The notes beneath the pieces are model-generated. The model did not search any database. It saw only the letters and a program-made list of their open reading frames with translations, and was not told the DNA's origin. A program made the translations under genes and the position numbers. This document shows positions 10,403-18,644 of a stretch of DNA of 64,000 bases, piece after piece. This stretch comes from Chitinophaga oryziterrae. Its GTDB lineage: Bacteria > Bacteroidota > Bacteroidia > Chitinophagales > Chitinophagaceae. Each line of letters starts with the position of its first letter. Position 1 is the first letter of the stretch. The stretch is taken from positions 43,789 through 107,788 of the forward strand of contig NZ_WRXO01000014.1 in NCBI RefSeq assembly GCF_009758125.1, read 5' to 3'.

Positions 10403-10900
10403 ATGCGCCAGTGTTTTGTCCTCGCCTCTTTATTATGTCTGATCAGCGCCTGCAGTAAAGACAACAAGGAACCAAAAAGAAAATTCATCTCCCTTCAACT
10501 GGATGGACTTGTGATCCTGGCGGAAAACCCTTCCGCAGCAATAACGGCGGGTAACCTCACGGATGCCGATCCTAACAACGACTTTCCTGTACTGAAGATC
10601 ACAGGTGCCGGTAACAGCGACGAAACCATTAATTTCAGCCTGATATCAGAAAGTGAACCATTTAAAAAAGGAAGTTATCTCTCCACACAACAGGGCAATG
10701 GCATGTCCATTACATTCAGTGACAGCGCATACACCGTACTGGCAGATAATAGCAACGGCTATATGTCATTAAACATCACTGAAGTGCAGGATAGTTTAAT
10801 AGAAGGAGACTTCTCCGGTTTACTGGCAGATACAAGTGGCACAATTGCACTCAAAACCGTTACGCACGGTTCATTCAGAGCTATTATAACAAAGAACTAA
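10403..10900 (+). CDS. Putative lipoprotein of unknown function
   Basis: A 165-residue protein with a lipoprotein signal (hydrophobic residues 5-15, lipobox LISAC with Cys17). The mature part looks beta-rich and has no cysteines or catalytic motif that I can recognise. It is on the plus strand, preceded by a terminator, and its 3' end overlaps by four bases the 3' end of the convergent DUF1501 gene. I do not recognise the family. Confidence 0.75.
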   Translation: MRQCFVLASLLCLISACSKDNKEPKRKFISLQLDGLVILAENPSAAITAGNLTDADPNNDFPVLKITGAGNSDETINFSLISESEPFKKGSYLSTQQGNGMSITFSDSAYTVLADNSNGYMSLNITEVQDSLIEGDFSGLLADTSGTIALKTVTHGSFRAIITKN

Positions 10901-12111
10901 ACAAATGAGAGCAGCGGATAATCATGTTTAAGGATGGCCTTATCATCTGCTCCCAGCCACTTATTCAGCATAGTGGCATACACACTCTTAAAATCAACTT
11001 TATATTGCAGATCTCCATCCTGTAATTGTGCAAGATCGGGACCGTCATTCAGTAATCCTTTTTCTTTCAGGCCACCGCCAATGATAAACATATTATTGGC
11101 AGTGCCATGATCTGTACCATTGCTGGCATTCTGTTCTACCCTGCGTCCGAACTCCGAAAAAGTCATCACCACCACATCCTGGAAACGGTTGTTAGCCTGT
11201 AAGTCCTTCGTGAAAGAAGTCACGGCATCGTCCAGTTGTTTAAACAACACATTCTGAGAATTCAGTTGATTCACATGCGTATCAAAAGTACCATGAGAAA
11301 CATAATACACTTTTGTACTGATATCAGACATGATCAAACGGGCAATAGTACGCATACTGGTACCCAGATTAGTATTAGGATAATCTTCTTTTGTCTTGTA
11401 CATCTTAAACTGATCTTTCAGATAAGCCGCAGAAGAAAGCGTAGACCCCATCGTCTTATACAGGTAATCCACATTATGATGCGTGTCTCCTCCACCGGAA
11501 GGATGCTGATGTAAGAGGTCGTTCATGAAACGATCATTCCCGCTGCTCAGACGGTTAGGGTCTTTGAATGCCAGGCCCTTTTCCAGTTCCCCTTTCAGGG
11601 CAAGACTCAGCGTATCATCAATCTCCAGAGCCTGTACCGGTTTGTCACAGCCTTTACATTGTGCATCCAGGTAACGGCCTATCCAGCCATTGCTCCAGGC
11701 TTCTGAAGAAGTGCTGCCCGTCTGCCATATATCCATAGAGCGGAAATGTGACCTGTCGGGATTAGGATATCCTACATTCTGTAAGATGCCTACAGAGCCG
11801 TTATCATACAAAGATTTCATGCCCACCAGTGCGGGATGTAATCCTGTTTCATCTGTCAGCGACAATGCATTCTCCCGTTTAATACCTATCGTTGGCCTCG
11901 ATTTGAAATAGATATCATTGCGGTAAGGGATCACGGTATTTAAGCCATCATTCCCACCTGAAAGCTGTATCACTACCAGTACCTTATTACCGGGAGGGAC
12001 CATTTTGTCTTTCTCCAGCGCTTTCAGAAATCTGGGCATGAACATAGAAGCCGAAGCCAGTGAACCTACCTGTAAAAAACGTCTTCTGTTGATGATTAAC
12101 ATGATCTGCAA
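10897..12111 (-). CDS. DUF1501 family protein
   Basis: This 404-residue protein belongs to the DUF1501 family, a sulfatase/alkaline-phosphatase-fold group without known activity. It begins with a twin-arginine-like signal (INRRRFLQVGSLASASMFMP), so it may be exported folded. Family motifs visible include VVIQLSGGNDGLNTVIPY and FSEFGRRVEQNASNGTDHGTAN. The partner DUF1800 gene lies immediately upstream with only three bases between them, the usual two-gene arrangement. Initiation at MLIINRRRF, three codons later, is equally possible. Confidence 0.93.
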   Translation of the reverse strand: MQIMLIINRRRFLQVGSLASASMFMPRFLKALEKDKMVPPGNKVLVVIQLSGGNDGLNTVIPYRNDIYFKSRPTIGIKRENALSLTDETGLHPALVGMKSLYDNGSVGILQNVGYPNPDRSHFRSMDIWQTGSTSSEAWSNGWIGRYLDAQCKGCDKPVQALEIDDTLSLALKGELEKGLAFKDPNRLSSGNDRFMNDLLHQHPSGGGDTHHNVDYLYKTMGSTLSSAAYLKDQFKMYKTKEDYPNTNLGTSMRTIARLIMSDISTKVYYVSHGTFDTHVNQLNSQNVLFKQLDDAVTSFTKDLQANNRFQDVVVMTFSEFGRRVEQNASNGTDHGTANNMFIIGGGLKEKGLLNDGPDLAQLQDGDLQYKVDFKSVYATMLNKWLGADDKAILKHDYPLLSFV

Positions 12112-12114
12112 TTT

Positions 12115-13563
12115 TTAGCACAACTGGTATTCAGGTGTACTCATTACGGCAATGGTGACTGATTTAATATAACTCTCGCGGGATGTGGCATCAGCATAAC
12201 TATCCAATAATGCTTTGTTCACACTTTTATTCGTCAGCAACAAAGTATCTGTGATAGTAGCAGCCAGGTTTTCACGGGATACCTTTTCATATTCTTTGAA
12301 ATAAGGCTGCCAGTTAACATCTGTTTTGATCTTCTTATTGAACTGCTTTTTAAACGCTGCATTTACCTGTGCAGTGGCCTGCTCTTTATACTGCATCATA
12401 CCCATTTCAGGCGTGATCTCTTTGGGTTTGATATCAGACTCTTTATCATACAGGATCATCTGCGGTAACTGCAGACGATACATCAGACTGGAACTATCTA
12501 TCCAGTTACGTCCGCCGGGCCACCCGGCAACGTTTGGCGGGTAAAAAAGTGTTTGCCCAAGTATCTGTTGAAAAGACAACATCACTTCTTCTTTCTCAAA
12601 CGTAACGGGTATTGTTCTGCGCAATCCAACAATTAATTCAATGGGTGATTTTATATGTCCGCCAATGTAACGGGGATCATAAAACCAGTCGGCCATAAAA
12701 ATATTCCGCATCAGTTCTTTGATGTCATAATTGGATGCATAGAACTTATCTGCCAATGCATTTATTTTTGCATCATCAGGCATATCATCTACAAAGAATT
12801 TATAGATTTTAGCTGTGATGAATTTTGCTGTCTGTTTATTTTCGAGTAATATTTTCAGGATATCATCTCCGTTAAAATCCCCTGTTTTCCCTAAGAAAGT
12901 TTTGTCTCCGGCATCATGTGCTTTTTCCTGGAATACGAAATTCCCATCTGCGTCATAACTCCATCCGGTAAAGGCCCGGGCAGATTCTTTGATATCTGTT
13001 TCCGTATAATTCCCCCTGCCTAATGTGAATAATTCCATCACTTCGCGGGCAAAGTTTTCATTAGGATGAGCTTTGCGGTTTTGTTTATTGTTGAGGTATT
13101 CCAGCATGGCCGAAGATTTGGAAACACCGGTCAGCAGATCTCCAAAATTCCCTAATGCATTTGTGCGGATCACTTCCAGTAACTGCTCACTAAAAACTGC
13201 TCTGCTGCTACGTGAAGCAAAATGTCCATGCCAGAAAAGCGCCATCTTTTCACGCAGCGGATGTTCACTGTTCACCATTGTATTGATCCAGGCTATATTC
13301 AGATCTTTGATCCCCTGCATTTCCATCTGCCTCTTCTCCTTCTTCTCATCCTTTGTCATCTGCCCCTTGGGTACATCCGGTGTTTCCGGCGGATTGGCTA
13401 ATGTCAACGTCGCACTTTTATCCTTCTCTCTGCCGATCAGTACTTTATCAACTATTTGTTTGCGTTTTTTATGCGACCACTCTTCTATCACTGGAAGACT
13501 TTCACCAAAGCCGGCCCTCCAGGCCAGGTGCTGCATCTGTAACTTTTCGGAGATTGGAGCCAT
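12115..13563 (-). CDS. DUF1800 family protein
   Basis: This 482-residue DUF1800 protein is the usual partner of DUF1501; the pair is widespread but its function is unknown. Visible family motifs are LFWHGHFA, NENFAREVMELFTLG, YTETDIKESARAFTGW and PPNVAGWPGG. I chose the ATG at 13563 (MAPISEKLQMQHLAWRAGFG) because family proteins start just before the LAWRAGFG motif. An ATG 78 bases upstream would nearly touch the moeA stop. No signal peptide is obvious. Confidence 0.9.
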   Translation of the reverse strand: MAPISEKLQMQHLAWRAGFGESLPVIEEWSHKKRKQIVDKVLIGREKDKSATLTLANPPETPDVPKGQMTKDEKKEKRQMEMQGIKDLNIAWINTMVNSEHPLREKMALFWHGHFASRSSRAVFSEQLLEVIRTNALGNFGDLLTGVSKSSAMLEYLNNKQNRKAHPNENFAREVMELFTLGRGNYTETDIKESARAFTGWSYDADGNFVFQEKAHDAGDKTFLGKTGDFNGDDILKILLENKQTAKFITAKIYKFFVDDMPDDAKINALADKFYASNYDIKELMRNIFMADWFYDPRYIGGHIKSPIELIVGLRRTIPVTFEKEEVMLSFQQILGQTLFYPPNVAGWPGGRNWIDSSSLMYRLQLPQMILYDKESDIKPKEITPEMGMMQYKEQATAQVNAAFKKQFNKKIKTDVNWQPYFKEYEKVSRENLAATITDTLLLTNKSVNKALLDSYADATSRESYIKSVTIAVMSTPEYQLC

Positions 13564-13644
13564 ATGCAAAAGGGTTTTGTTTTTGACGGATGTTAAACGT
13601 GAAGGTTTAACTCCGGATAGTATTCCGCAAATCCTTAACATTCA

Positions 13645-14916
13645 TTACCTGAACTTCCAGACAGGGTAACTGCTGCCTTTTTCAAAGAAATCTTTATCAG
13701 GTGCTAACTCTAAGAAACCATCGGCCTGTAACAGCGCGGTAAGGTCGCCGGAGCCGTGGTATGGCGGTGGTAAAGCGATGAGTTGTCCACCGGAAACAGG
13801 GTGCAGGCGTACTGGCAAAAAATAAGTAAGTGGTGCTTTAAAAGTGACATCTGTGCCAAGCACGGCATGAGGAACGGGTGGTGCTTCGTATTGTAAACTG
13901 GCACGTAACCAGGGTAAAATATAACGGTAGCAACACATAAAACCGGATACCGGGTTGCCGGGCAATGCAAATACAACAGGTCCTGTTTCATTCAGGGGGA
14001 TATTATTCGTATCACTTGTACCAACCAGTGGAATATCATCTGTTCCGGTGGCGCCAAACTGTCCGAACAGGAAAGGTTTGCCGGGCTTTTGCTGCACTTT
14101 ATGAAAGATGGTGGTCATGCCCATTTGTTCCAGCACCAGTGGCAGGTAATCATATTTCCCGGCTGATACGGCCCCTGTGCAGATCCACACATCAGCATCC
14201 ATCAGAGAGCTGAACAGCGCAGCAATAGCGGCTTCATTATCATTCACATGATGACAGGTAGCGACGATCCCCAGTTCCAGTAAGGCGGCTGCCAATCCGT
14301 AAGAATTGGATGTTCTTACCTGGTGATCGCCCGGCGTGCCATCTACAGGGATCAGTTCATCGCCGGTGGCAATGATCGCTACTTTGGGCAGCCTGCTCAC
14401 CTGCACCATTGTTTTACCTACAGAGGCCAGTACGCCTATCTCTGCCGGAGATAACAATGTTCCTGCCGGCATCAGGATTTGTCCTGCCTGCGCATCTGCG
14501 CCGCGGGCATGAATGTTTTGTCCCGGTTCCACAGCGGCAGTGATGGTGAAGCGTTTGAACCCTTCATGTTCTGTTGCGCTCAGATGTTCATACGGGATAA
14601 CGGTATCGGTCATTTCCGGCAGGATGGCGCCTGTCATTACTTCCATACAGTTAGCGGTATTGGACAATTGCATACGGGGCATACCTGCGGCCTGCAGGTC
14701 TTCCACACCGAAGACGGTTTGTCCTTTGGCATATGTTTCATAATCCAGTGCAATGCCATCCATTGTTACGCGGTTGTATGGCGGGAAGTCACGGTCGGCC
14801 AGGACCGGCTCCCGTAACACGCGTCCTGTTGCGGCGGTAAAGGGTATCTGTTCCATTCCGAAATCGCGGACCGTACCCATTACAGCAGCAGATGCAGCAA
14901 TAACATCTAATAGCAT
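13645..14916 (-). CDS. moeA: Molybdopterin molybdenumtransferase MoeA
   Basis: MoeA (423 residues) inserts molybdate into adenylated molybdopterin, the last step of molybdenum cofactor synthesis. The N-terminal motif DFPPYNRVTMDGIAL, the central ATGDELIPV followed by QVRTSNSYGL, and FALPGNPVSGF are all present. Length is normal. It is divergent from moaC with a 36-base gap and starts the cofactor cluster. The DUF1800 gene lies just downstream on the same strand. Confidence 0.96.
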   Translation of the reverse strand: MLLDVIAASAAVMGTVRDFGMEQIPFTAATGRVLREPVLADRDFPPYNRVTMDGIALDYETYAKGQTVFGVEDLQAAGMPRMQLSNTANCMEVMTGAILPEMTDTVIPYEHLSATEHEGFKRFTITAAVEPGQNIHARGADAQAGQILMPAGTLLSPAEIGVLASVGKTMVQVSRLPKVAIIATGDELIPVDGTPGDHQVRTSNSYGLAAALLELGIVATCHHVNDNEAAIAALFSSLMDADVWICTGAVSAGKYDYLPLVLEQMGMTTIFHKVQQKPGKPFLFGQFGATGTDDIPLVGTSDTNNIPLNETGPVVFALPGNPVSGFMCCYRYILPWLRASLQYEAPPVPHAVLGTDVTFKAPLTYFLPVRLHPVSGGQLIALPPPYHGSGDLTALLQADGFLELAPDKDFFEKGSSYPVWKFR

Positions 14917-14921
14917 TGTTT

Positions 14922-14929
14922 TAAATTTG
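14922..14929 (+). promoter_or_regulatory. Candidate -7 element for moaC
   Basis: TAAATTTG matches the Bacteroidota -7 consensus TAnnTTTG, 23 bases before the moaC start. No good -33 element was seen at the expected distance, so this is weak. Confidence 0.35.
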
Positions 14930-14952
14930 ATACTTTGTAAATTTATCCTATT

Positions 14953-15435
14953 ATGATCAATGAACAGGGATTTTCACATCTGAATGCTGCAGATCAGCCG
15001 GCAATGGTCGACGTAAGTGGTAAGACGGATACCAATCGCGTTGCTGTAGCGGAAAGCAGGATATTCCTGCCTGAAATAGTAAGAGAGCAGTTCAACGGTA
15101 CAGATATCCATACCGCTAAAGGGGCTGTATTTCAGACAGCTATCCTGGCGGGCATCATGGCCGCGAAAAAAACACCGGACCTCATTCCGCTATGCCATAC
15201 CTTGCTGTTGAATGGCTGTCAGGTAGATATACACATGGAAGGTGAAGAAGCAATAATACGCTGCACCGTGAAGACTACCGGCAAAACCGGCGTGGAGATG
15301 GAAGCCTTAACAGGCGCCAGTATAGCCGCACTCACCATTTACGATATGTGTAAAGCATTTACACATGGGATGGTGATAAGGGAAACAAAACTGATCGGGA
15401 AAACAGGAGGGAAAAGAGATTTTACATCTCCCTGA
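14953..15435 (+). CDS. moaC: Cyclic pyranopterin monophosphate synthase MoaC
   Basis: MoaC (160 residues) converts the MoaA product into cyclic pyranopterin monophosphate. Signature stretches are MVDVSGKTDTNRVAVAE, LIPLCHTL and VEMEALTGASIAALTIYDMCKA, which includes the catalytic lysine of the YDMCK motif. The length is typical. mobA follows in the same direction after a short gap. Confidence 0.97.
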   Translation: MINEQGFSHLNAADQPAMVDVSGKTDTNRVAVAESRIFLPEIVREQFNGTDIHTAKGAVFQTAILAGIMAAKKTPDLIPLCHTLLLNGCQVDIHMEGEEAIIRCTVKTTGKTGVEMEALTGASIAALTIYDMCKAFTHGMVIRETKLIGKTGGKRDFTSP

Positions 15436-15462
15436 TAAAGATGATTGGTAAAAGAGATTAAT

Positions 15463-16032
15463 ATGAAAGGACTCATACTTTGTGGCGGACACAGCACCCG
15501 TATGCAACAGGAAAAAAGCAATATTGCCTATCACGGGATGCCCCAGTGGCAATACCTGTACACCCTGCTACAGGCATTAATTCCGGACGTATACCTTTCC
15601 TGCAGGGCGGATCAGCAACCTGCCTTCACTGATAACGTCCCTGTCATTACAGACAGCATAGAAGGTGGTGGCCCGGCTGTTGGCCTTCTTAGCGCACACG
15701 CGCTGTACCCTGATAGTGCCTGGCTGGTACTGGCCTGTGATCTCCCTTTAATCAGTTTACGTAGCCTGAGTTTACTGGTGGATTCCCACCAACCGGAAAA
15801 AGATGCCACTGCATTTATCAGCCCTTTCAACCAGTTACCGGAACCACTCATAGCGATCTGGGAACCTACCGGCTTAATGCTGCTGAAACAAAGTTTCGGA
15901 GCAGGAAAAAACTGCCCGCGCAAAGCATTATTACAGGGAAATATAGAAGTGATAGAAAACCCTTTTGCTACAGAACAGTTTAATGCCAACACACCGGAAG
16001 AAATGCAGGAAGCAAAAGAAAAATTGCATTAA
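15463..16032 (+). CDS. mobA: Molybdenum cofactor guanylyltransferase-like protein
   Basis: A 189-residue nucleotidyltransferase that would attach GMP to molybdopterin to make the guanine dinucleotide cofactor. It has the N-terminal nucleotide loop LILCGGHSTRM, a LACDLPLIS metal-binding motif and the C-terminal FNANTPEE of MobA. The loop is unusual: the family RMGxDK reads RMQQEK. I start it at 15463 (MKGLILCGG) because the loop normally begins right after the start. It is cotranscribed with moaC and converges on moaE. Confidence 0.85.
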   Translation: MKGLILCGGHSTRMQQEKSNIAYHGMPQWQYLYTLLQALIPDVYLSCRADQQPAFTDNVPVITDSIEGGGPAVGLLSAHALYPDSAWLVLACDLPLISLRSLSLLVDSHQPEKDATAFISPFNQLPEPLIAIWEPTGLMLLKQSFGAGKNCPRKALLQGNIEVIENPFATEQFNANTPEEMQEAKEKLH

Positions 16033-16081
16033 AAATTGAGCGTCAACTGGTTGAGTTTTCAGGGTTGAGAGTTTATTTACT

Positions 16082-16498
16082 TCAGGGATGCGCAGCAACC
16101 CAAACCGCCCCATCCTCAAAATATTCTTTTTTCCAGATAGGTACCGTTTCTTTCAACGTATCAATAGCATATTCACAAGCTGCAAAAGCAGCAGCTCTGT
16201 GCGGTGCTGCCGCCGCAATAACAACAACAGTATCCCCCGGGAACATCTCTCCCACAACATGCAGAATGGCCACCTTTTTCACCCACATCTGGTCAATCAT
16301 ATGCTGCGCGATCTTCTCCATTTCCAGCAAAGCCATCGGCTCATAACATTCAAAAAACAACTTTGTCACGGCCTTCCCCTGTGTAACATTCCGCACATTC
16401 CCGACAAACACAACTACCCCGCCACACTCAGGAGTCTGCACAAAATCCAGCGCCTGCTGAACAGAAATATTAGTATTTATCTGTAAAAGTACCTGCAT
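16082..16498 (-). CDS. moaE: Molybdopterin synthase catalytic subunit MoaE
   Basis: MoaE (138 residues from the chosen start) makes the dithiolene of molybdopterin using sulfur carried on MoaD. Visible motifs are GGVVVFVGNVRN, FECYEPMAL, and PIWKKEYF near the C-terminus, which holds the active-site lysines. I chose the start at 16498 (MQVLLQINTN) because a longer reading adds residues outside the family fold. It runs in the same direction as moaD, but a 329-base gap holding a repeat array lies between them. Confidence 0.94.
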   Translation of the reverse strand: MQVLLQINTNISVQQALDFVQTPECGGVVVFVGNVRNVTQGKAVTKLFFECYEPMALLEMEKIAQHMIDQMWVKKVAILHVVGEMFPGDTVVVIAAAAPHRAAAFAACEYAIDTLKETVPIWKKEYFEDGAVWVAAHP

Positions 16499-16650
16499 AA
16501 CTATCGTGTTTGTCCAGCCATCCTTTGAATTTTTCACTATTTCCTGCCATAATAGTTTTTCTTATATTTTAATGCATTGCTAATCAGCAATAAAAAAGCA
16601 TTGAAATATTAGTCACTACTAATAACCTACTGATATTCTGTGCATTAGCA

Positions 16651-16741
16651 TATATAACCCGTATATAAGCCCTATATAACCCGTATATAACAGGTATATA
16701 AGCCGTACTTATATAGATAGGGCTTATATACGGGTTATATA
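16651..16741. repeat. 11-bp phased repeat array ending in a long inverted repeat
   Basis: Five 11-base units follow head to tail from 16651: TATATAACCCG, TATATAAGCCC, TATATAACCCG, TATATAACAGG and TATATAAGCCG. A divergent unit at 16706 follows, then inverted copies to 16741. The segment 16651-16675 is perfectly complementary to 16717-16741, giving 25-base arms around a 41-base centre. The 11-base spacing continues across the inverted copies. It fills the gap between moaE and moaD, both on the minus strand. Function is unknown. Confidence 0.9.
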
Positions 16742-16826
16742 GAAGTCTGGTACCAGTTATAAAGCGTTTACAGGAGAGTTTATGCTCTTTCCGAGTTTTG
16801 TTTAAGACGTTTCCTGCAAACTCTTA

Positions 16827-17057
16827 TCACCCACCGCTAACAGGAGGAATAACCGCTATCTCATCTTCATTTTTTAACGTCTCCTCATCCCCCGCATACA
16901 CTTTGTTCACCGCCACCATCAATGACCGTAACTGCCGCAAAGCCGGATACCGTCCGTACAACCAGGATTTTAACTCGGCCACCGTACTCACCCCTTCCGC
17001 CGTAATAAACGGCGCTCCGGCAATATCCTTTGCAATACCAAATAACAATACACGCAT
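16827..17057 (-). CDS. moaD: Molybdopterin synthase sulfur carrier subunit MoaD
   Basis: This 76-residue ubiquitin-like protein ends in PPVSGG. Its C-terminal Gly-Gly is adenylated by a MoeB-type enzyme and then thiocarboxylated to supply sulfur to MoaE. Start and length are normal for the family. A MoeB-rhodanese protein is encoded at 22953-24035. It is divergent from the next small gene with a 46-base gap. Confidence 0.95.
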   Translation of the reverse strand: MRVLLFGIAKDIAGAPFITAEGVSTVAELKSWLYGRYPALRQLRSLMVAVNKVYAGDEETLKNEDEIAVIPPVSGG

Positions 17058-17103
17058 AATGTAGCTAAAGTAGTAATTTTAACTACGAGATAACTGCCAT
17101 AAG

Positions 17104-17460
17104 ATGAAAATAAGGATACGGGGCAATAGCATCCGCTACAGATTAGATAAAAAAGACATAGAAATCCTGCAGGTAGAACAGCAGGTAAGTGAAACTACGA
17201 CCATAGGCGTAGCAGCCCTTCATTTCACCATAACCGCCGGTGAACCTTCCATCAAACTGGAACAAACGACCATTACGCTTTTCGTCCCGGCTCAACAGCT
17301 AAAAAACTGGATCCTTACCGAACAGGTAGGATTTTCAATGGAACTGCCCAACCCGGATAATTCTACATTACAGATCCTCGTGGAAAAAGATTTTAAATGT
17401 CTGACAGAGAGAAATGAAGATGAAAGCATGGCATTTGACAATCCCACAAAAAGCTGTTAA
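17104..17460 (+). CDS. Conserved small protein coupled to moaA, unknown function
   Basis: A 118-residue protein beginning MKIRIRGNSIRYRLDKKDIE, with an acidic, beta-rich body and two cysteines near the C-terminus (KCL and KSC). There is no signal peptide or membrane segment. Its stop codon overlaps the moaA start as TAATG, so the two are translationally coupled and probably function together. I recall similar proteins beside moaA in Bacteroidota, possibly under a DUF7009-type label, but cannot confirm it here. A role in molybdenum cofactor synthesis is inferred from position only. Confidence 0.8.
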   Translation: MKIRIRGNSIRYRLDKKDIEILQVEQQVSETTTIGVAALHFTITAGEPSIKLEQTTITLFVPAQQLKNWILTEQVGFSMELPNPDNSTLQILVEKDFKCLTERNEDESMAFDNPTKSC

Positions 17461-18437
17461 TGCTCAGAGACGCCCATAACCGCATTATCAATTACGTAAG
17501 ACTCGCTGTAACAGACCGCTGTAACCTTCGCTGCACTTATTGTATGCCGGAGAACATGCAGTTCCTGCAACGACGCGAACTCCTCACTTATGAAGAGATC
17601 ATGGCTGTTATGCAACCACTGGCCGCTGCCGGCGTCAGCAAAGTCCGCATTACCGGTGGAGAACCTTTCCTCCGGAAAGACCTGATGCAACTGCTCACCA
17701 GGTTATCGGCTGTCTTTTCCGAAATATCCATCACCACCAACGGGGTACTGACCGCCCCCTTTATCCCCCAGTTCAAATCACTGGGTATCACCAACATCAA
17801 TTTAAGCCTGGATACCCTCCAAAGGGATAAATTCAAACAAATCACCCACCGCGATCAGCTCCCTGCTGTTATGCATACCCTGGATAACCTGCTGGAGCAT
17901 GACTTGCACGTAAAACTGAATATGGTGGTAATGGGCGGCGTAAACACCGATGAACTATTCGATTTTGCGGCCTTAACAGCGGCAAAACCTATCACCATAA
18001 GGTTCATTGAGGAAATGCCTTTTAACGGGCAGGGACATGCCTTTTCGGGCCAGCAATGGCATTACCAGCGAATACTGGATACCCTGGGCAGCCGGTATGA
18101 ACTGCAAAAGCTGACGGATGCCCCTCACTCTACCTCTCTAAACTACCATATCCCTGGCCACAAAGGCAAAATTGGCGTTATCGCGGCCTACAGCCGCACC
18201 TTCTGCGGTAGCTGTAACCGCATTCGCATCACCCCCACCGGCGGCTTCAAAACCTGTCTCTACGGCCATGATGTACTGAATGTCAGGGATCTGATCAGAA
18301 GCGGGGCCGGCAGCGACCAGCTAATGCAGGAAATCCAATATGCATTGAACTCCCGGGCAGCCAATGGTTTCGAAGCCGAAAAAGAAGCTAAAAAGGAAAA
18401 TAGGCACTGGGATAGTATGTCAATGATAGGGGGCTAA
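17460..18437 (+). CDS. moaA: GTP 3',8-cyclase MoaA
   Basis: MoaA (325 residues) is a radical SAM enzyme that performs the first step of molybdenum cofactor synthesis on GTP. The SAM cluster motif is CNLRCTYCM near residue 21. The C-terminal cluster that binds GTP is FCGSCNRIR followed by TCLYG. The chain ends in the conserved Gly-Gly (MIGG). All key features are intact. Its start overlaps the preceding gene by one base, and an 11-bp repeat array begins three bases after its stop. Confidence 0.97.
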   Translation: MLRDAHNRIINYVRLAVTDRCNLRCTYCMPENMQFLQRRELLTYEEIMAVMQPLAAAGVSKVRITGGEPFLRKDLMQLLTRLSAVFSEISITTNGVLTAPFIPQFKSLGITNINLSLDTLQRDKFKQITHRDQLPAVMHTLDNLLEHDLHVKLNMVVMGGVNTDELFDFAALTAAKPITIRFIEEMPFNGQGHAFSGQQWHYQRILDTLGSRYELQKLTDAPHSTSLNYHIPGHKGKIGVIAAYSRTFCGSCNRIRITPTGGFKTCLYGHDVLNVRDLIRSGAGSDQLMQEIQYALNSRAANGFEAEKEAKKENRHWDSMSMIGG

Positions 18438-18439
18438 TG

Positions 18440-18527
18440 CATACCTCCTTCATACCTCCTTCATGTCTCCTTCATACCTGAAGCATGGTTGAAGCATGAA
18501 CCCTATATGGATCATGCATGACCATGC
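18440..18527. repeat. Second 11-bp phased repeat array, after moaA
   Basis: Eight consecutive 11-base units start at 18440, 18451, 18462, 18473, 18484, 18495, 18506 and 18517. The first two are identical (CATACCTCCTT). Later ones keep CAT at the start (CATGTCTCCTT, CATACCTGAAG, CATGGTTGAAG, CATGAACCCTA) and then decay. The sequence differs from the array at 16651 but the period is the same. It begins immediately after the moaA stop codon. Confidence 0.85.
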
Positions 18528-18644
18528 ATCTCCTCCAAAACAAGTTATAACAACCATTTTCCGCTTTCGATCATTATTTTTCCCGATCCGACTGGCCCTT
18601 TTCTTCGCCAGGGTCGTCCTTTGCATTAAATATGTCAGCAACCT

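Noticed and set aside
16651..16741. CRISPR-like array
   Set aside because: The units are 11 bases with no spacers between them and no cas genes are nearby, so it is not a CRISPR array.
18450..18641. 63-codon minus-strand frame after moaA
   Set aside because: It is created by the repeat array and has no family resemblance or promoter.
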